Assembly: GCA_004835665.1 (NCBI GenBank) | Contig: RBKR01000002.1 | Coordinates: 1,798,001-1,862,000 of the forward strand | Direction: 5' to 3' | Origin: Phoma sp. XZ068 | Taxonomy: Eukaryota; Ascomycota; Dothideomycetes; Pleosporales; Didymellaceae | Length of the DNA: 64,000 nt | Part shown: positions 23,895 to 34,652 of the stretch, piece by piece | Layout: the number at the start of each line of letters is the position of its first letter | How positions within the stretch are numbered: the first letter of the stretch is position 1 | Notes under the pieces: model-generated | Database searches by the model: none | What the model was told of the DNA's origin: nothing | The model's input: the letters and a program-made list of their open reading frames with translations, nothing else | Made by a program: the position numbers and the translations under genes

Positions 23895-26800
23895 CTATGA
23901 CCGCTCAAATGTGCTTGAGCGACTTATCAAGTCTAGGTCTGACTCGCGAGACTCGCTACTGATTCGGTCGTCTTTGCGCTTGGTGCGCTCGTTCGGAGCT
24001 CGGCTAATCAAGCGTCTGACGAAATTGCGCTTCGGGTTGGCGTTTATGGCTTCAATGGAGGGACTGGCAGGCTCAATAGATGATCTGCGGGAACCAGTGC
24101 GCTCCAAGACTTGCTCTGGGGCATCGACGATGTCTTGCTTCTTGATTTGGCAGAATAGAGTCGAAAACAGGTATTGTTCGCCGTTGCTGTCGAACAGTGG
24201 CAGGTGACGGTAGCCTTGTTGGATGCTGTTGAGCTTGGCGGTGAAGGTAGCTAGCGGAGCATGGTTGGTAGTGCGAGCGTCAAGGGAGTTCCAGACGGTC
24301 CAGCGTACAAAGACTAGGCTGGGAAAACGAGTGCGAACAGTCAGTTGTAGTTCACTGTCGAACACCGGGTTGTACCCGTTGCCCTCGACGATGCGAGTGC
24401 GCTTTCGTAGTGGATTGCCAATGCCTGAGTGCCCATTGCGTGCAGAAGCGTCTTGCCCGCCAACACCAACAGCGTTCGCACCGTTATCTTCGGCACTGTA
24501 CATCTCGAACTCAACATACGGGTTGATGTTGGCGTCTTGAGCCAGACCTCGAGGACGTGGTAGCTGTTGGGCGGAGATGATCTTAACAGCAAACTTGACT
24601 TCCTTCTTAGGTGCTTTGCTATGGCCTTGGGTGGGGGTTTGCTCCAAGCGCAGGTCTGCAGGCTTCAGTACATAGCCTGTACGGTCGTTGCCACTTGCGA
24701 ACATGGCCTCATTGAGCTGCTGTCCGAGATCGTATGTTTGCCAATTGAGAGCAGCCATCTGTACTCCGCGCCTCCAAAACTTAAGAGGGTCGAAGTTGGA
24801 GGAGTTAATCCTGAAAGCATGAGGGTATACGCGCATTAAGCATCGCATGTTGTGCGCCTCAAGAAGGTGCTTCTCGCGCGACCCAGGCTTGGTCATCTTT
24901 TCGAACGCACGTTCGTTGACTGAAAAGATATGGTTGTACGTTTGGGCATCACTGGACGTGAAGTCTGTGAATTTGTACCCTTTGGTGTACACACCAAGGT
25001 CGCCAAGAAGCTTGGTGATATTGCTAGTCTTGGTCTTCTTTGGCTTCTTGCGCTCTTCTGCTGCAGTTACTTGAGGGCTATCGCTATCTTCAGCTGAGCT
25101 GACAAGCGCCGAAGTTGGTACGGTGTTGTTGGTCGACGTGGTAGAGGTGCGAGGCGATGCCCAGAACATGGCTGAACGCTCCGGAGGACTCATTGACGGG
25201 GGGCTTGAGATGAGGGGTGAGTTGGGAATAACGTTGTCGTTCATCTGAATAGGTCGAGACCAAGGGGAGCTGAAGCTTCGTTCTCGTCTTCTTGTGGTAA
25301 GCTCATTGGTCAGGGCCTTGGCATCCAACTCTTCTGAGGCAGCCTTGACCTTGATCAAAACCCTGTTCTTCAGCTCTTCGGGAGAGGGCAGAGTGTGGGA
25401 CGTAAAGTCCAGAGGCTTCAAGACCAACTTGTCGCCAAATTCCTCGCACATGGTCTTGACCATCGACGCCTGCTGATCTGCAGTGCAGTGCACTTCGAGC
25501 GATAGAATAAGCGGGTATTGGGACTCAACGAAGGCATACTTGTTGACGACCTTGATAGTGTCGTGGAACGAGATGCTCGATGTCAGAGTGCGGCCGTGCA
25601 TAACTACAGGCTTTCCATCACTGCCATCCCAGCAATCGATCTCGATGCATCGGCATCCCTTCTGGAGTGCCGTTATATACGCCTCGGTGCTTGATTCGCC
25701 AGCGACTTGGCGCCCAAGGAGATAGGTGTTATGCGAACAAGAGATGAAATACTCGTTCAATGGACGGTTGAGCTGCAAGTCCTTGTCGACTGGCTTGAGG
25801 ACGGAGTTGGCAGGCGAGGTCAAGAACGTCTGGAACGCAGGGAAGCTCATAGTCAAAGGCAGTGGGATCTCGCCGCCGTCTGCCGGGGATGCCTTGGTCT
25901 TAGTGGCACGTGCAAACTTTTCGAAGGTGTTCGACCAGTACTCCAGATCTTCAGTAATGTCGATACCCTGCTCATGCTGCAGGAAGGAAAGGAAGGTGGC
26001 CTTGTCCATCTCCACCTTCGATCCCGACTGGAAAGTTTTGTAGATCTGTTTGATATCCTTGCGCTCCTTTAGGCGTCTGACGAAGTACAAGAACTGTGTC
26101 TGGTTCAGTCTGCCAGTATTCAGTGTGTCGGCCTTGTTGAAGTAGATACGTAGGGTTGCCTCTGTGCAGTTGATGTGCAAGTTGCGGCACAGCTCAATGG
26201 TACTGGGAAAGTCCAAAGAGTCAGGGCCATCGACACCATTCGAGCGCTTCTTCATCTCGCGTTGCCAAACAAGCTTAGCGCTCTTGTCTGCGAAGCCCAG
26301 GAGGCCAGCCATCATGTCGATGCGGTTGCGAGATACAGACTCGAGTGTCTCAGTCCACATGTTGAACACACCAATATCAGGTGCGATCAGGTGCATGGTC
26401 CGTATGCGCCCCTTCGTTCGTGATGTGTCTGTGTATACAATTGTGAACCAGTAGGGTGCCCATGCTTCTGAGAGGCCGACTTCCTCACGGTAGTGCTTAG
26501 CCTCGAGGCCTGAGCGGATTTCCCTTACATCGTCGATGTAAAAGCATTTTGATGGTCGAGAAGGGTCCCAGAACACCTTTGCCGATTCCAGATCAAGGCG
26601 CAGGTTGATCTCCTTCTTCTCTTTCTTTGTGACCTTTCTCAAAACAGTGCCCTGTTCAAGGCGGGAGTTGCGCACCGGTGCTATGACAGCTGAGTCTGGT
26701 ATGGAGCTGACACTAGGCTGGGTGCTCGAGATGCCCAGCGCGTTGATGGGCTCGCCATATACGTCGTCAATCGCCTCCTCCTCTTCGAATGCGTCAAAGT

Positions 26801-27257
26801 CTGAGATGCAGGCCTCGCCATCGGCAGCAGTCCTGCTGTCGCTACGCCGGCGCATGATGACTGGTCCTTGGCTTCTGTCTCGGTGTGCCTGCGAGTTGTT
26901 TCGGCGGAACCTGTTTGGAATGCCTTGCGCACCCCGGCTGACCCTGCGGATCAGGCCAGGTCCTTTGCCGAGGGCCTCAGCCATGGCAGAGGGCGACGAC
27001 GTAGGCGCCGCCGATATGGGCGGTGGCAAGAGGGATTCGGGAAGGCTGTAGGAGGGCACGGCTGGCAGCGAGCTCGAGACCATAGGCACCATGCCCTCTG
27101 GTGTCGACTGGAGGGACAGGGATCCATTGAGGTAGGATGGCGTTGAAGCCGGGCTGCCTCTGGAGCTGGGAATGCTGATAGCTGCCGTCATGCGAGCGAA
27201 ACTAGGCGACGGTGAGGGCATTCGCGGCCTGGTAATTGAGTCGTTGAGCAACGACAT
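23895..27257 (-). CDS. PLC1: phosphoinositide-specific phospholipase C
   Basis: Intronless, 1120 aa. Hydrolyses PtdIns(4,5)P2 to IP3 and diacylglycerol in calcium signalling. Domains in order: a Ser/Pro-rich N-terminal 190 residues; a PH-like domain, about 200-315; EF-hand-like helices, about 355-435; the PI-PLC X box, about 495-640, with catalytic His509 (SHNTYLLG) and His554 (VVMHGRTL) and Ca2+ ligands around IEIDCWDG and LSLEVHC; a Ser/Thr-rich linker; the Y box, about 730-860 (CLMRVYPHAFRINSSNFDP, GVQMAALNWQT); and a C2 domain, about 875-1040. The C-terminal tail is basic. This is the delta-like arrangement of fungal PLC1. The N-terminal extension is longer than in yeast. Acts at the plasma membrane. 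Confidence 0.96.
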   Translation of the reverse strand: MSLLNDSITRPRMPSPSPSFARMTAAISIPSSRGSPASTPSYLNGSLSLQSTPEGMVPMVSSSLPAVPSYSLPESLLPPPISAAPTSSPSAMAEALGKGPGLIRRVSRGAQGIPNRFRRNNSQAHRDRSQGPVIMRRRSDSRTAADGEACISDFDAFEEEEAIDDVYGEPINALGISSTQPSVSSIPDSAVIAPVRNSRLEQGTVLRKVTKKEKKEINLRLDLESAKVFWDPSRPSKCFYIDDVREIRSGLEAKHYREEVGLSEAWAPYWFTIVYTDTSRTKGRIRTMHLIAPDIGVFNMWTETLESVSRNRIDMMAGLLGFADKSAKLVWQREMKKRSNGVDGPDSLDFPSTIELCRNLHINCTEATLRIYFNKADTLNTGRLNQTQFLYFVRRLKERKDIKQIYKTFQSGSKVEMDKATFLSFLQHEQGIDITEDLEYWSNTFEKFARATKTKASPADGGEIPLPLTMSFPAFQTFLTSPANSVLKPVDKDLQLNRPLNEYFISCSHNTYLLGRQVAGESSTEAYITALQKGCRCIEIDCWDGSDGKPVVMHGRTLTSSISFHDTIKVVNKYAFVESQYPLILSLEVHCTADQQASMVKTMCEEFGDKLVLKPLDFTSHTLPSPEELKNRVLIKVKAASEELDAKALTNELTTRRRERSFSSPWSRPIQMNDNVIPNSPLISSPPSMSPPERSAMFWASPRTSTTSTNNTVPTSALVSSAEDSDSPQVTAAEERKKPKKTKTSNITKLLGDLGVYTKGYKFTDFTSSDAQTYNHIFSVNERAFEKMTKPGSREKHLLEAHNMRCLMRVYPHAFRINSSNFDPLKFWRRGVQMAALNWQTYDLGQQLNEAMFASGNDRTGYVLKPADLRLEQTPTQGHSKAPKKEVKFAVKIISAQQLPRPRGLAQDANINPYVEFEMYSAEDNGANAVGVGGQDASARNGHSGIGNPLRKRTRIVEGNGYNPVFDSELQLTVRTRFPSLVFVRWTVWNSLDARTTNHAPLATFTAKLNSIQQGYRHLPLFDSNGEQYLFSTLFCQIKKQDIVDAPEQVLERTGSRRSSIEPASPSIEAINANPKRNFVRRLISRAPNERTKRKDDRISSESRESDLDLISRSSTFERS

Positions 27258-30051
27258 GGTGCGTGGTAAAATGCAGAAAGCGTAACGTGAGGCAATACTA
27301 ATGCTTCTTCATGGCGCAGAGGAGTAACTGAAGGAGTGGACACGGCGAGCGGGCGCCAATGGGAATAAGAGCAAAGAGGATCAACAGCCAGCTGGGGTCC
27401 TAGGTGAGCATGAGCTACGAGCTTTCGTGCATCGTGAGATTGACGGCGGTAGGCTGCGTTGCGTTTTCGGCTACGACGGTTAGGATGCACAAGCGCGCTG
27501 GGCGGGCACGCAGGCAGTGAGCGTATGAACGCAGGTCAGCTGGTGAGGCGGATTGCTGAGATGAATTTCTTGCAGCGAGGTGCAGACGCAGATGCGACCA
27601 GGGTAGTGTATTTTGGGTAGTTGCGACGGAGCGCCGCTCGTGGGGGTAGGTGCAGATGCCGAATGCGGTCGTTCGCACAAGGGCGCAGAATAAATCAATG
27701 CAGCGCCGTGTAACGTCGACAAAGTTGTTTGCGCGGTATGGGGTGATCGAGTGAAGTCGCGGTGAGGCAGGTAAAGGCGCAGAGAGAAGTCTGACTCTGC
27801 TCGGCTCCCCTTGGTAAAGTAGCACGGCAGCGACGGATAGCTCTGGTGGAAGGAACGGTCGTCTTAGGGCAGGTACGCTCAAGTGTCGAGGAAACGGCGA
27901 GCGGCTTGGCGCGCTTCTCCTGGAAGCAGCAAGGCTCGCTGAAAAAGATTTGCTAATATTACACCAGCACACGCTCATTCTGCGCATCCCTTGAATTGCC
28001 CCCTAACCAGGTCATTGTCGGGCTCCACCCCGCTCTGTCCAATTCGATCCACCCCGGCCACGTTGAACGCGCGCAGCCTCTTCCCTGCTGGCGAGCTGCT
28101 AACGACGCCCTAAGGTTTGGAGAGCCGCGGGTTCGGCACCTGGGCACCCCCAAGTAATGAAACGCTCGCGGATGACGTCTCTACCGTTGCTGCAAGGAGT
28201 GGGCTCCAATCACACCAGCGCCGGAGCATCTCTCCACACTGCCATCATCAGGCATCCAGGACAGCGCTTGCTAGCAGTGCCTGACACCGACCGTTGTGCC
28301 CGTGTTAGCCATGCACCGCCCTGCTGAGGAGACGTGCGCTTGCCGGGTTGTCCACGAAGGATCTGCCAGGCTGCCAAAGCTCAGCCTTGCTACCCACATA
28401 GGGCGTCCACAGCATCCTGCGCTCTCCTCTTTTCATTGTCGGAAGTCACGGCAGCAGAAGCACCACTGCGACAGCGACAAGGACGACAATGACAAGCGAC
28501 CTGCTGTAGTGAGTTGGCGCTGCTACGAAACAGAAGGCAGTTAGTCGCGCGCCTTGGTCGCAGTGGTGGCCTCAGATACCCCTCATATTATCTTGTCGCT
28601 CGTCATTTGACGTAGGCATCGTTTGTTTTGGATCCGACTTTACCGGCCCAATCTTACACAGTGACGGGCATGCGGCATTGCGGTGAGCGATGAGTCTGAT
28701 GTTCAGCTTGTTGCAGGGTATCGACTGGTTGCTGGCTGCACAGCGGCGATCGCAACATCACCAGCTTCCAGCAAGCTGCAGCGCGTCGCAAAGATCGCAA
28801 TAATATGTGACAGGCGACTGTGGCTGCCCTCCACCACTCCTACACGTGGCGCGGGACTGCCGTCATGTTGAAACAAGAGGGCGAAGCCGGCACAGCGGTT
28901 TGAGTTCTGCCCCTGTCAATCATCCCTGCACAGGCTTGTTTGATGGGCCACGGCATTCGACGGCGCAAGAACAACAAGTTAGGGATACCCAGTCTGAACC
29001 ATCTCATACGACACTGCCCAAAACTTGCGACTCGCTCTCGTATCGTGTAAACTTTACGCCACGCTTCAATGCCCACAAAGAGCAAATTCAACCATGTCGT
29101 AAAGCCCTGCAAGTAACAGGGCACAAATGGCATTCCTAACATGCCTCCGTATCCGCAACAGTGCTGCACTGCATGCAATCGCAGGCGCATGCCATGCAAC
29201 GAGTCGCGTGATTTCCCGCGACGCTTTTCGAGAAGCTGGCAGCAGGATTCCTCCCGCCCCTGAAGCCGTTCACGAATCAGACCACTCTCCCCGCACATCA
29301 ACATCCGTGTGCGCCACGTCCATGTGACCTGCTGGCGGTGTGATAACTCTTCCCCTCAACCGCGACAAGCAGCCAATCGCCTGCTCACTCCTACGAGTGC
29401 TTTGACAAGACGACAAGCTCGATGTGTTGTCAAACTCGTCAAGCCACTTGTCGAGCACGTTCTTTATCTCTCGTATCCTAGCTCCTCGGCACATTCCGAG
29501 TCTGCGCTGCGAGTGGATGCACAAGGTGTGGCTGTCGTAAATGACAGGGCAAACCTCAAAATAGCCTCAACGCACGTCTCTCTATCTACTGTACTTTTCC
29601 GTATTGCGAGATGGGATGACATGCGTCAGACCCTTGACCACCGGACATACAGGGCTCATGATTGGACGGAATGTGTACCGAGCTCAGCTGCCTAAGCACG
29701 TACGCGTCGAACTGCCAGTTTCCCATCGATGGAGCTCGGGCGGGAGGTGAGAGGGCGTACACGATTCGCCAAGAGTACGAACGTACAGCCAGCCCTGTGT
29801 GTCCAATGCGATTGCTTTCTGAAGGAAGCGAGGGAGGTCGCTTTGGGTAGTCAACTCAGACCATACTAGGACGAGAGTGACACAGGATTATGTCAAACGA
29901 GATCTGTTAACATCAATTGAACAATGACCATGACCAGTCATGACATGGGCAATAGCTAGACGCGTGCGTCCAGGAAGAGCAGAAGAAACGCGTGAGTCAA
30001 ATTGTGATGCGCGTGCTTCCAGCAATAAACCTGACACGAAACAAGCTCACG
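27258..30051. other. intergenic region upstream of PLC1
   Basis: About 2.8 kb holding the PLC1 promoter and the 3' flank of the next minus-strand gene. Scattered ORFs up to 190 codons have no recognisable content. A few CATGCA motifs occur near 28310 and 29160-29195. No RNA gene or repeat seen. Confidence 0.5.
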
Positions 30052-32204
30052 TCAATCTACATCGACAAGGTCGATACCCGCCTCATCGCTATCTGGAATG
30101 TCCCATGTGGATGGCCCCCGACTTCCTTGCCAAATAACGCTTCCAATCGCCTGCAGCCGCCTCGAAACATCGTCGCAAGTGCGGCCACGCCGGTCCAGAG
30201 CACTGCGGGACGTTCTTGTATCACTGAACCTCTCACTGTCATGAGACGCAGGGTTCTGTAATGAGGTATGGATCGATTGCTCGCCGAAATGGCTCCGTGC
30301 AGATGTCGCCTCGCCCTGGCTATCACCCTGGCTACCATCATCTGGCGACTCGATGCGACCCCACACGGCGTAAGATGGAGCCGCTGAGGTGATCGACCGG
30401 GGCCCTGGGAATGGCGCATGTTGTACGTCGTCGCTTATGCAAGAGGCCTGGCCTGATAGTGACCTGAACGGTGTAGATAGAAATGGTCTCGAGCTGACAG
30501 AAGACGCAGCGTTGGACATCGGCAGCCTCGTGGAGGCGTAGCCCTTCGTTGCTCGCGACATCAAGTCCTCAGTTGTCTCATTAGGGGTGCGAACAGTATC
30601 ATTTGCAGGTTGAAGATCGCTACCAAGCGCGATTGATCGCCAGAACGCCTCGTTATTGTCGACCTCCTCAACAGCATCGGTTCGCGATAGGGGACGTGCG
30701 GCTGGGAGGCGGTCCCTTGTCTGTTTGCAGGCAGGCAAAGAGGCGGAGACTGTCGATAAATTGGCATGCGTAGGATTACCCTGAGCAGTCTGCTGTGGCC
30801 AGATTGTGCGAGCAGGTCCTGCGTATCGTACAGGAATGTGAGGCTGCGGGACGCTGGTTCCGGTCCCGTCGCCCACGCGAACCTGGCCAGAGCTCGACGT
30901 GCCTGTGTCCAAGTACGCCCTCCAGGGTTCATCATCGACGATTTCAAGTTGGTTTGGAGGACTTTTGACAATAGGCCGGTGGCCTTCACCGGCATTTCGT
31001 GTTGCCTGTCCCATGTCGGTTTCTTTGGCGTCAAGACCTGCATAGACACGCTGCGTCTCGACAAATTGGCCTGTCTGCCACGGTGCATCACTAGACCTGC
31101 AATGACTTTCTCTACCGGAGACTAGCTTCAAAGGGCGTTCAATACCTTTCACGTGGTGCGTGAGTCGATAGCTTGGGTCTGTGGTTGCGCTCTGTTGGAC
31201 AGGCGGATCAAGTGGGTTTGATTCAACTGCAGCATACCGAATGCGCACATCTGCATAAACCTCCGGTCTCCCCGGGTAATCATGGTGTGAACACAGGTCA
31301 TGCTGAGGTTGGTAACCTCTGTCCGACATTGGGGCTTCTGAATCTATTCGCCGTACTGAATGCTTGCCGTCTTCATCAATGAGCATGGTATCTGAATTAG
31401 TCTGCGACTGTGCGTAGCTGACCGGTTGTGTCGATGCACCAGTTGTCAAAGCATCTGACCCAATTTGAACTCGAATGTTGTCAGCAGCGGTGAGTACCGG
31501 TAGAGCACCGCTCATGAAGGTGTTCCCATGACTGTCGAAGTCATCTAGATCGTCTCGGTGCGGAAAGGTAATATGACTCCGACGACGAGCGTATCCTATG
31601 GCCTTTCCATCGAGTTTCCTACGTTTTCCAACTCGACTCTTTTCCTTGATCGACATGGGATGCAGTTCAACAGGTCTCGAAGGTGCGATGCCGATCCAGT
31701 CTCGTTGTCTCAACAGCCGCCGCTTGTTTGCCTCTAGTAGTTGTATCTCTGCATCTGCATCTGCAGTGCTTCTCGTTCCGCCGAGTTTCGTTTCTGTTGT
31801 TTGTCTGGTCAGTCACTTCGCAACCAAAGGTGCGAGTGAGGCCAGGCCTGGGGTTACATACCTCCACCGACTTCATTCTTGCGCTGGGCTTTCACAAAGT
31901 GAGGGCTTCTTTCATGATGCTGCCGCACATAATCTCCGTGTCGTATCATGCGTACTGTAGGTGGCGTGTGACATCCCTCTTCACGGTAGTCGCGACGGAC
32001 TGGGCCGGAGTCGAAGGAGGGAAGGTGATGCACCAGTTCGTAGGCATTACCATCGCGAAAATAATCTGGACGAAACAGCGCTGCAGGTGCGTCTGGGCTC
32101 TGCTGCAATTGTGTGCGTGCGCGGGCGAAGTATGCTTTCTGTTTCTGTAACAAACCTTTGTTGGCGTTTTTGGTGCGCTGGAGAGTCCCTCCGGTCCAAT
32201 TCAT
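30052..32204 (-). CDS. conserved fungal protein of unknown function (MNWTGG N-terminus)
   Basis: Two exons on the minus strand, 31862-32204 and 30052-31793 (68-nt intron GTATGT...AACAG), give 694 aa. The N-terminus MNWTGGTLQRTKNANKG followed by LLQKQKAYFARARTQLQ recurs at the start of many unnamed fungal proteins. The splice joins RKNEVGGE to TKLGGTRSTADADAE and continues IQLLEANKRRLLRQRDWIGI, a conserved-looking helix before a basic stretch (EKSRVGKRRKLDGKAIGYARRR) that could be a nuclear localisation signal. The rest is low-complexity and Ser/Thr/Asp-rich with short islands such as EPWRAYLDTG and NEAFWRSIALG. A nuclear role is plausible but inferred only from the basic stretch. The first exon is missed if only long ORFs are read. 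Confidence 0.85.
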
Positions 32205-32999
32205 CTTCGCGATACACAGTGCATGTCATGTCACTGATTGTTGGGTGATTGCAGCTTGTACAAGAGCAGGGTGTGGCGTGTCATTCTTGCGCCTGCCCAC
32301 CTGAGGGTGACCCCGAGCCACCTGCCCACAGTCAACATCAACAGCGCCCAACCTCACATTGCAAAGCAGCCATACATCGAAGAGCAACAAGGCTCTCATA
32401 ACGATATTCAAAGATCAGCTGGATCTTCGATTTTGTAACACTCGGTGTGTCGGCTCTATTGCGGTGCTACGTAGCAGAGCTGCGTCCCGTCCTCCGCAAA
32501 ACAGGTGGAGCAACCGTGGAGAGCGGTCCTTCTCAACCCCATGGAGAAGTCGCTGATCGTCTGCGCTAGGACTCATACACGGACGTTTACCCCAACTGCA
32601 TCTGTTGCCTTGCCTGACGAAGTGTGAACGTTCGAGGAAGGTTTTGCGCTTCACCGGAACACCGAAACGTACTCAGCCTGGCCAAACAGAATGCCTTTCC
32701 AACACCTGACTTCGCGCACGAGGTTGGTTCACATGGCGGTGTACGTAGATGTCTTCACTGTGCTCTGTTCTGTTCGAAGACTGTGTAAGTCGATTCTCAG
32801 AGGGACACTACTTCGGCACTCGCATCTCGACCGCGTCGGCTCAGTACTCTTTCGCGCTGGGAGATATTCCTATCCGTCGTAGAGGTCGGCTCTTGATCCG
32901 TCTCAAAGATGTTGTCAGGGAGCCCGCCTGTTTCCGACAAAATACTACTACGCAATGTGGTAGTTGTCCCACACCACATCTTGACCTTCCAGTTCTGGT

Positions 33000-33143
33000 A
33001 TGCCGTCTGTCTGCTCAGTTGGCAGTGGTACCCGGTTTTCCTATGTGCTTCGCCTCAAGGGCGGAGCGGAAGGAGTGACGGATGTTGATATCCTGGCGGC
33101 GCTGACATTCCTTGGACAGGACCCACAAGTCATTTATCGTTGA
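33000..33143 (+). other. 47-codon ORF, possible terminal exon or relic
   Basis: ATG to TGA in one frame, ending with a hydrophobic/charged pattern (VLRLKGGAEGVTDVDILAAL, then TFLGQDPQVIYR) that looks more protein-like than neighbouring ORFs. The frame is blocked upstream by a stop before the ATG, so it is either a tiny gene, a last exon or chance. Confidence 0.2.
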
Positions 33144-34404
33144 ATCTCATCCTCTTTGAGTCGCATAATGCGGCTATTTGTGTAAGTACCCATCTCTACA
33201 GCACACAACAAAAGACCAGCCCGTTGATGGGTATCAGTACCGTCACCTGAAGCGCTGCTGCAAAGGTTCACGCATAAGTCACATTGACCCTGCTATAATG
33301 ACGCTGTCTAGTCGTTGAGCCAATTCCTGCGCTCGCAAAGCGGTAAGTATTCCTGGTAGCGTAATTTCCTTTACCGAGCAAAGTAGACAAGTAGGAGTAC
33401 AGTTACGTCAAGCGCCATACTCTGAGAGGCTGACAAGCGGTGTTTGGGTGGGAGACCCACTACTTTAAAGGCGCGGTCTGCCGTATTATGCAGTCTGGCC
33501 AGTGACCAGGGCAATGGAAGTTTCAGCATGTGAGAGAGATAAGAGAAAAGAGAGGCGAATGCTCAGCAGATGACGCTTGCTTGTTATTTCGTGCCATATA
33601 TTTCCCGCTGGCGACTTGATGAAGGCATCACGTAATCGTACAGTTGATCTCAATCAATGATGGAGGGCTGGCAGTGGCACGGAACATCTACCGAATATTG
33701 TTCCTTCAGCCTCAAGATCAGACCCTGAGCCTTGGCGACGAGAAGTCGTGCCGGCTTGTTCTCGCCGAAACGATGATGACATGACGATCTATACTGTGCA
33801 CAGAAAGCTCATTCCGCAATCCTTTTTTGATTGGGCCAATTATGCAATTCCGAGAGACGCTGCTTGGCTCGCTTTGCGGCTCCATTGGCAAGATGCGCTC
33901 AAGACTCTCAGTGGCGTCATCGTGCATACGAACCCTTAAGGGTTTCCAACCTCGTCCGCACCAACGGCTGTCAAGCGCGGCCGTGTCGAAAGGCTTGCTC
34001 GGCATGAAGCTGTCATAGGCAGTTGCGCTGCTCATCCAGGCCGCTGCAGCGCCGCGCCATGTGCATTCAGGGCAATCTGCTGCGGTCGGATACCCACTTA
34101 TACTGCAACATCGCTGGAGCTGGTCATCGAATGAGATCTGAGGAACACAGCACCACCGCCGAGGTCGTGCCAGAGGCGCAAGTTGTGACAAGGCGCCGTT
34201 GTTCGAAGTCGCTGGCTTAGCAACGGAGGCCAGTTGAGCCCATGAACTATGACGTGGGACCCCACCGAATCGCGCTGTAGCTGACCTCAACTGATAAGCT
34301 TTGACCTGTAAATCGGCGCCAATCGAGTTATTCTGACCGCTACAGTTGCAAGTTAAAGAATTCATGAGTAATGCCAAAATTGCAGATGCGGCATTTGGTT
34401 TGTG

Positions 34405-34410
34405 TATAAA
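34405..34410 (+). promoter_or_regulatory. TATA-like element upstream of HAD gene
   Basis: TATAAA, about 245 bp before ATG 34653, followed by C-rich leader sequence. Confidence 0.35.
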
Positions 34411-34652
34411 CTCTTAAGACGCTGCCACCCGGCTCCACCAAATATACCCACATTTCCATCTCCAGTTACCCACCTCCACAGAGTACCCACTGTTCTCTCC
34501 GCTTGAACGAGGGGTTGCCTAGATCTTTACTATAAGAAGAGTGCGATTGCCCACGGACCCAATCCATATCCACTGCCATCATTACAACGACGGATACCCA
34601 TCTTCTAGTCGCCAACTCTTAGTTAAACTCGCCCCACATCAAACCTCCCACC

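Larger units (their letters stand above)
32205..34652. other. divergent intergenic region
   Basis: About 2.4 kb between the unknown gene on the minus strand and the HAD gene on the plus strand. It holds a 47-codon ORF with coding-like composition (33000-33143), a short 5S rRNA-like segment (about 33440-33475) and a TATAAA at 34405. No other gene supported. Confidence 0.5.

Noticed and set aside
27415..27987. 190-codon minus-strand ORF upstream of PLC1
   Set aside because: No domain, Arg/Ser/Leu-rich; it lies in the PLC1 promoter and leader region.
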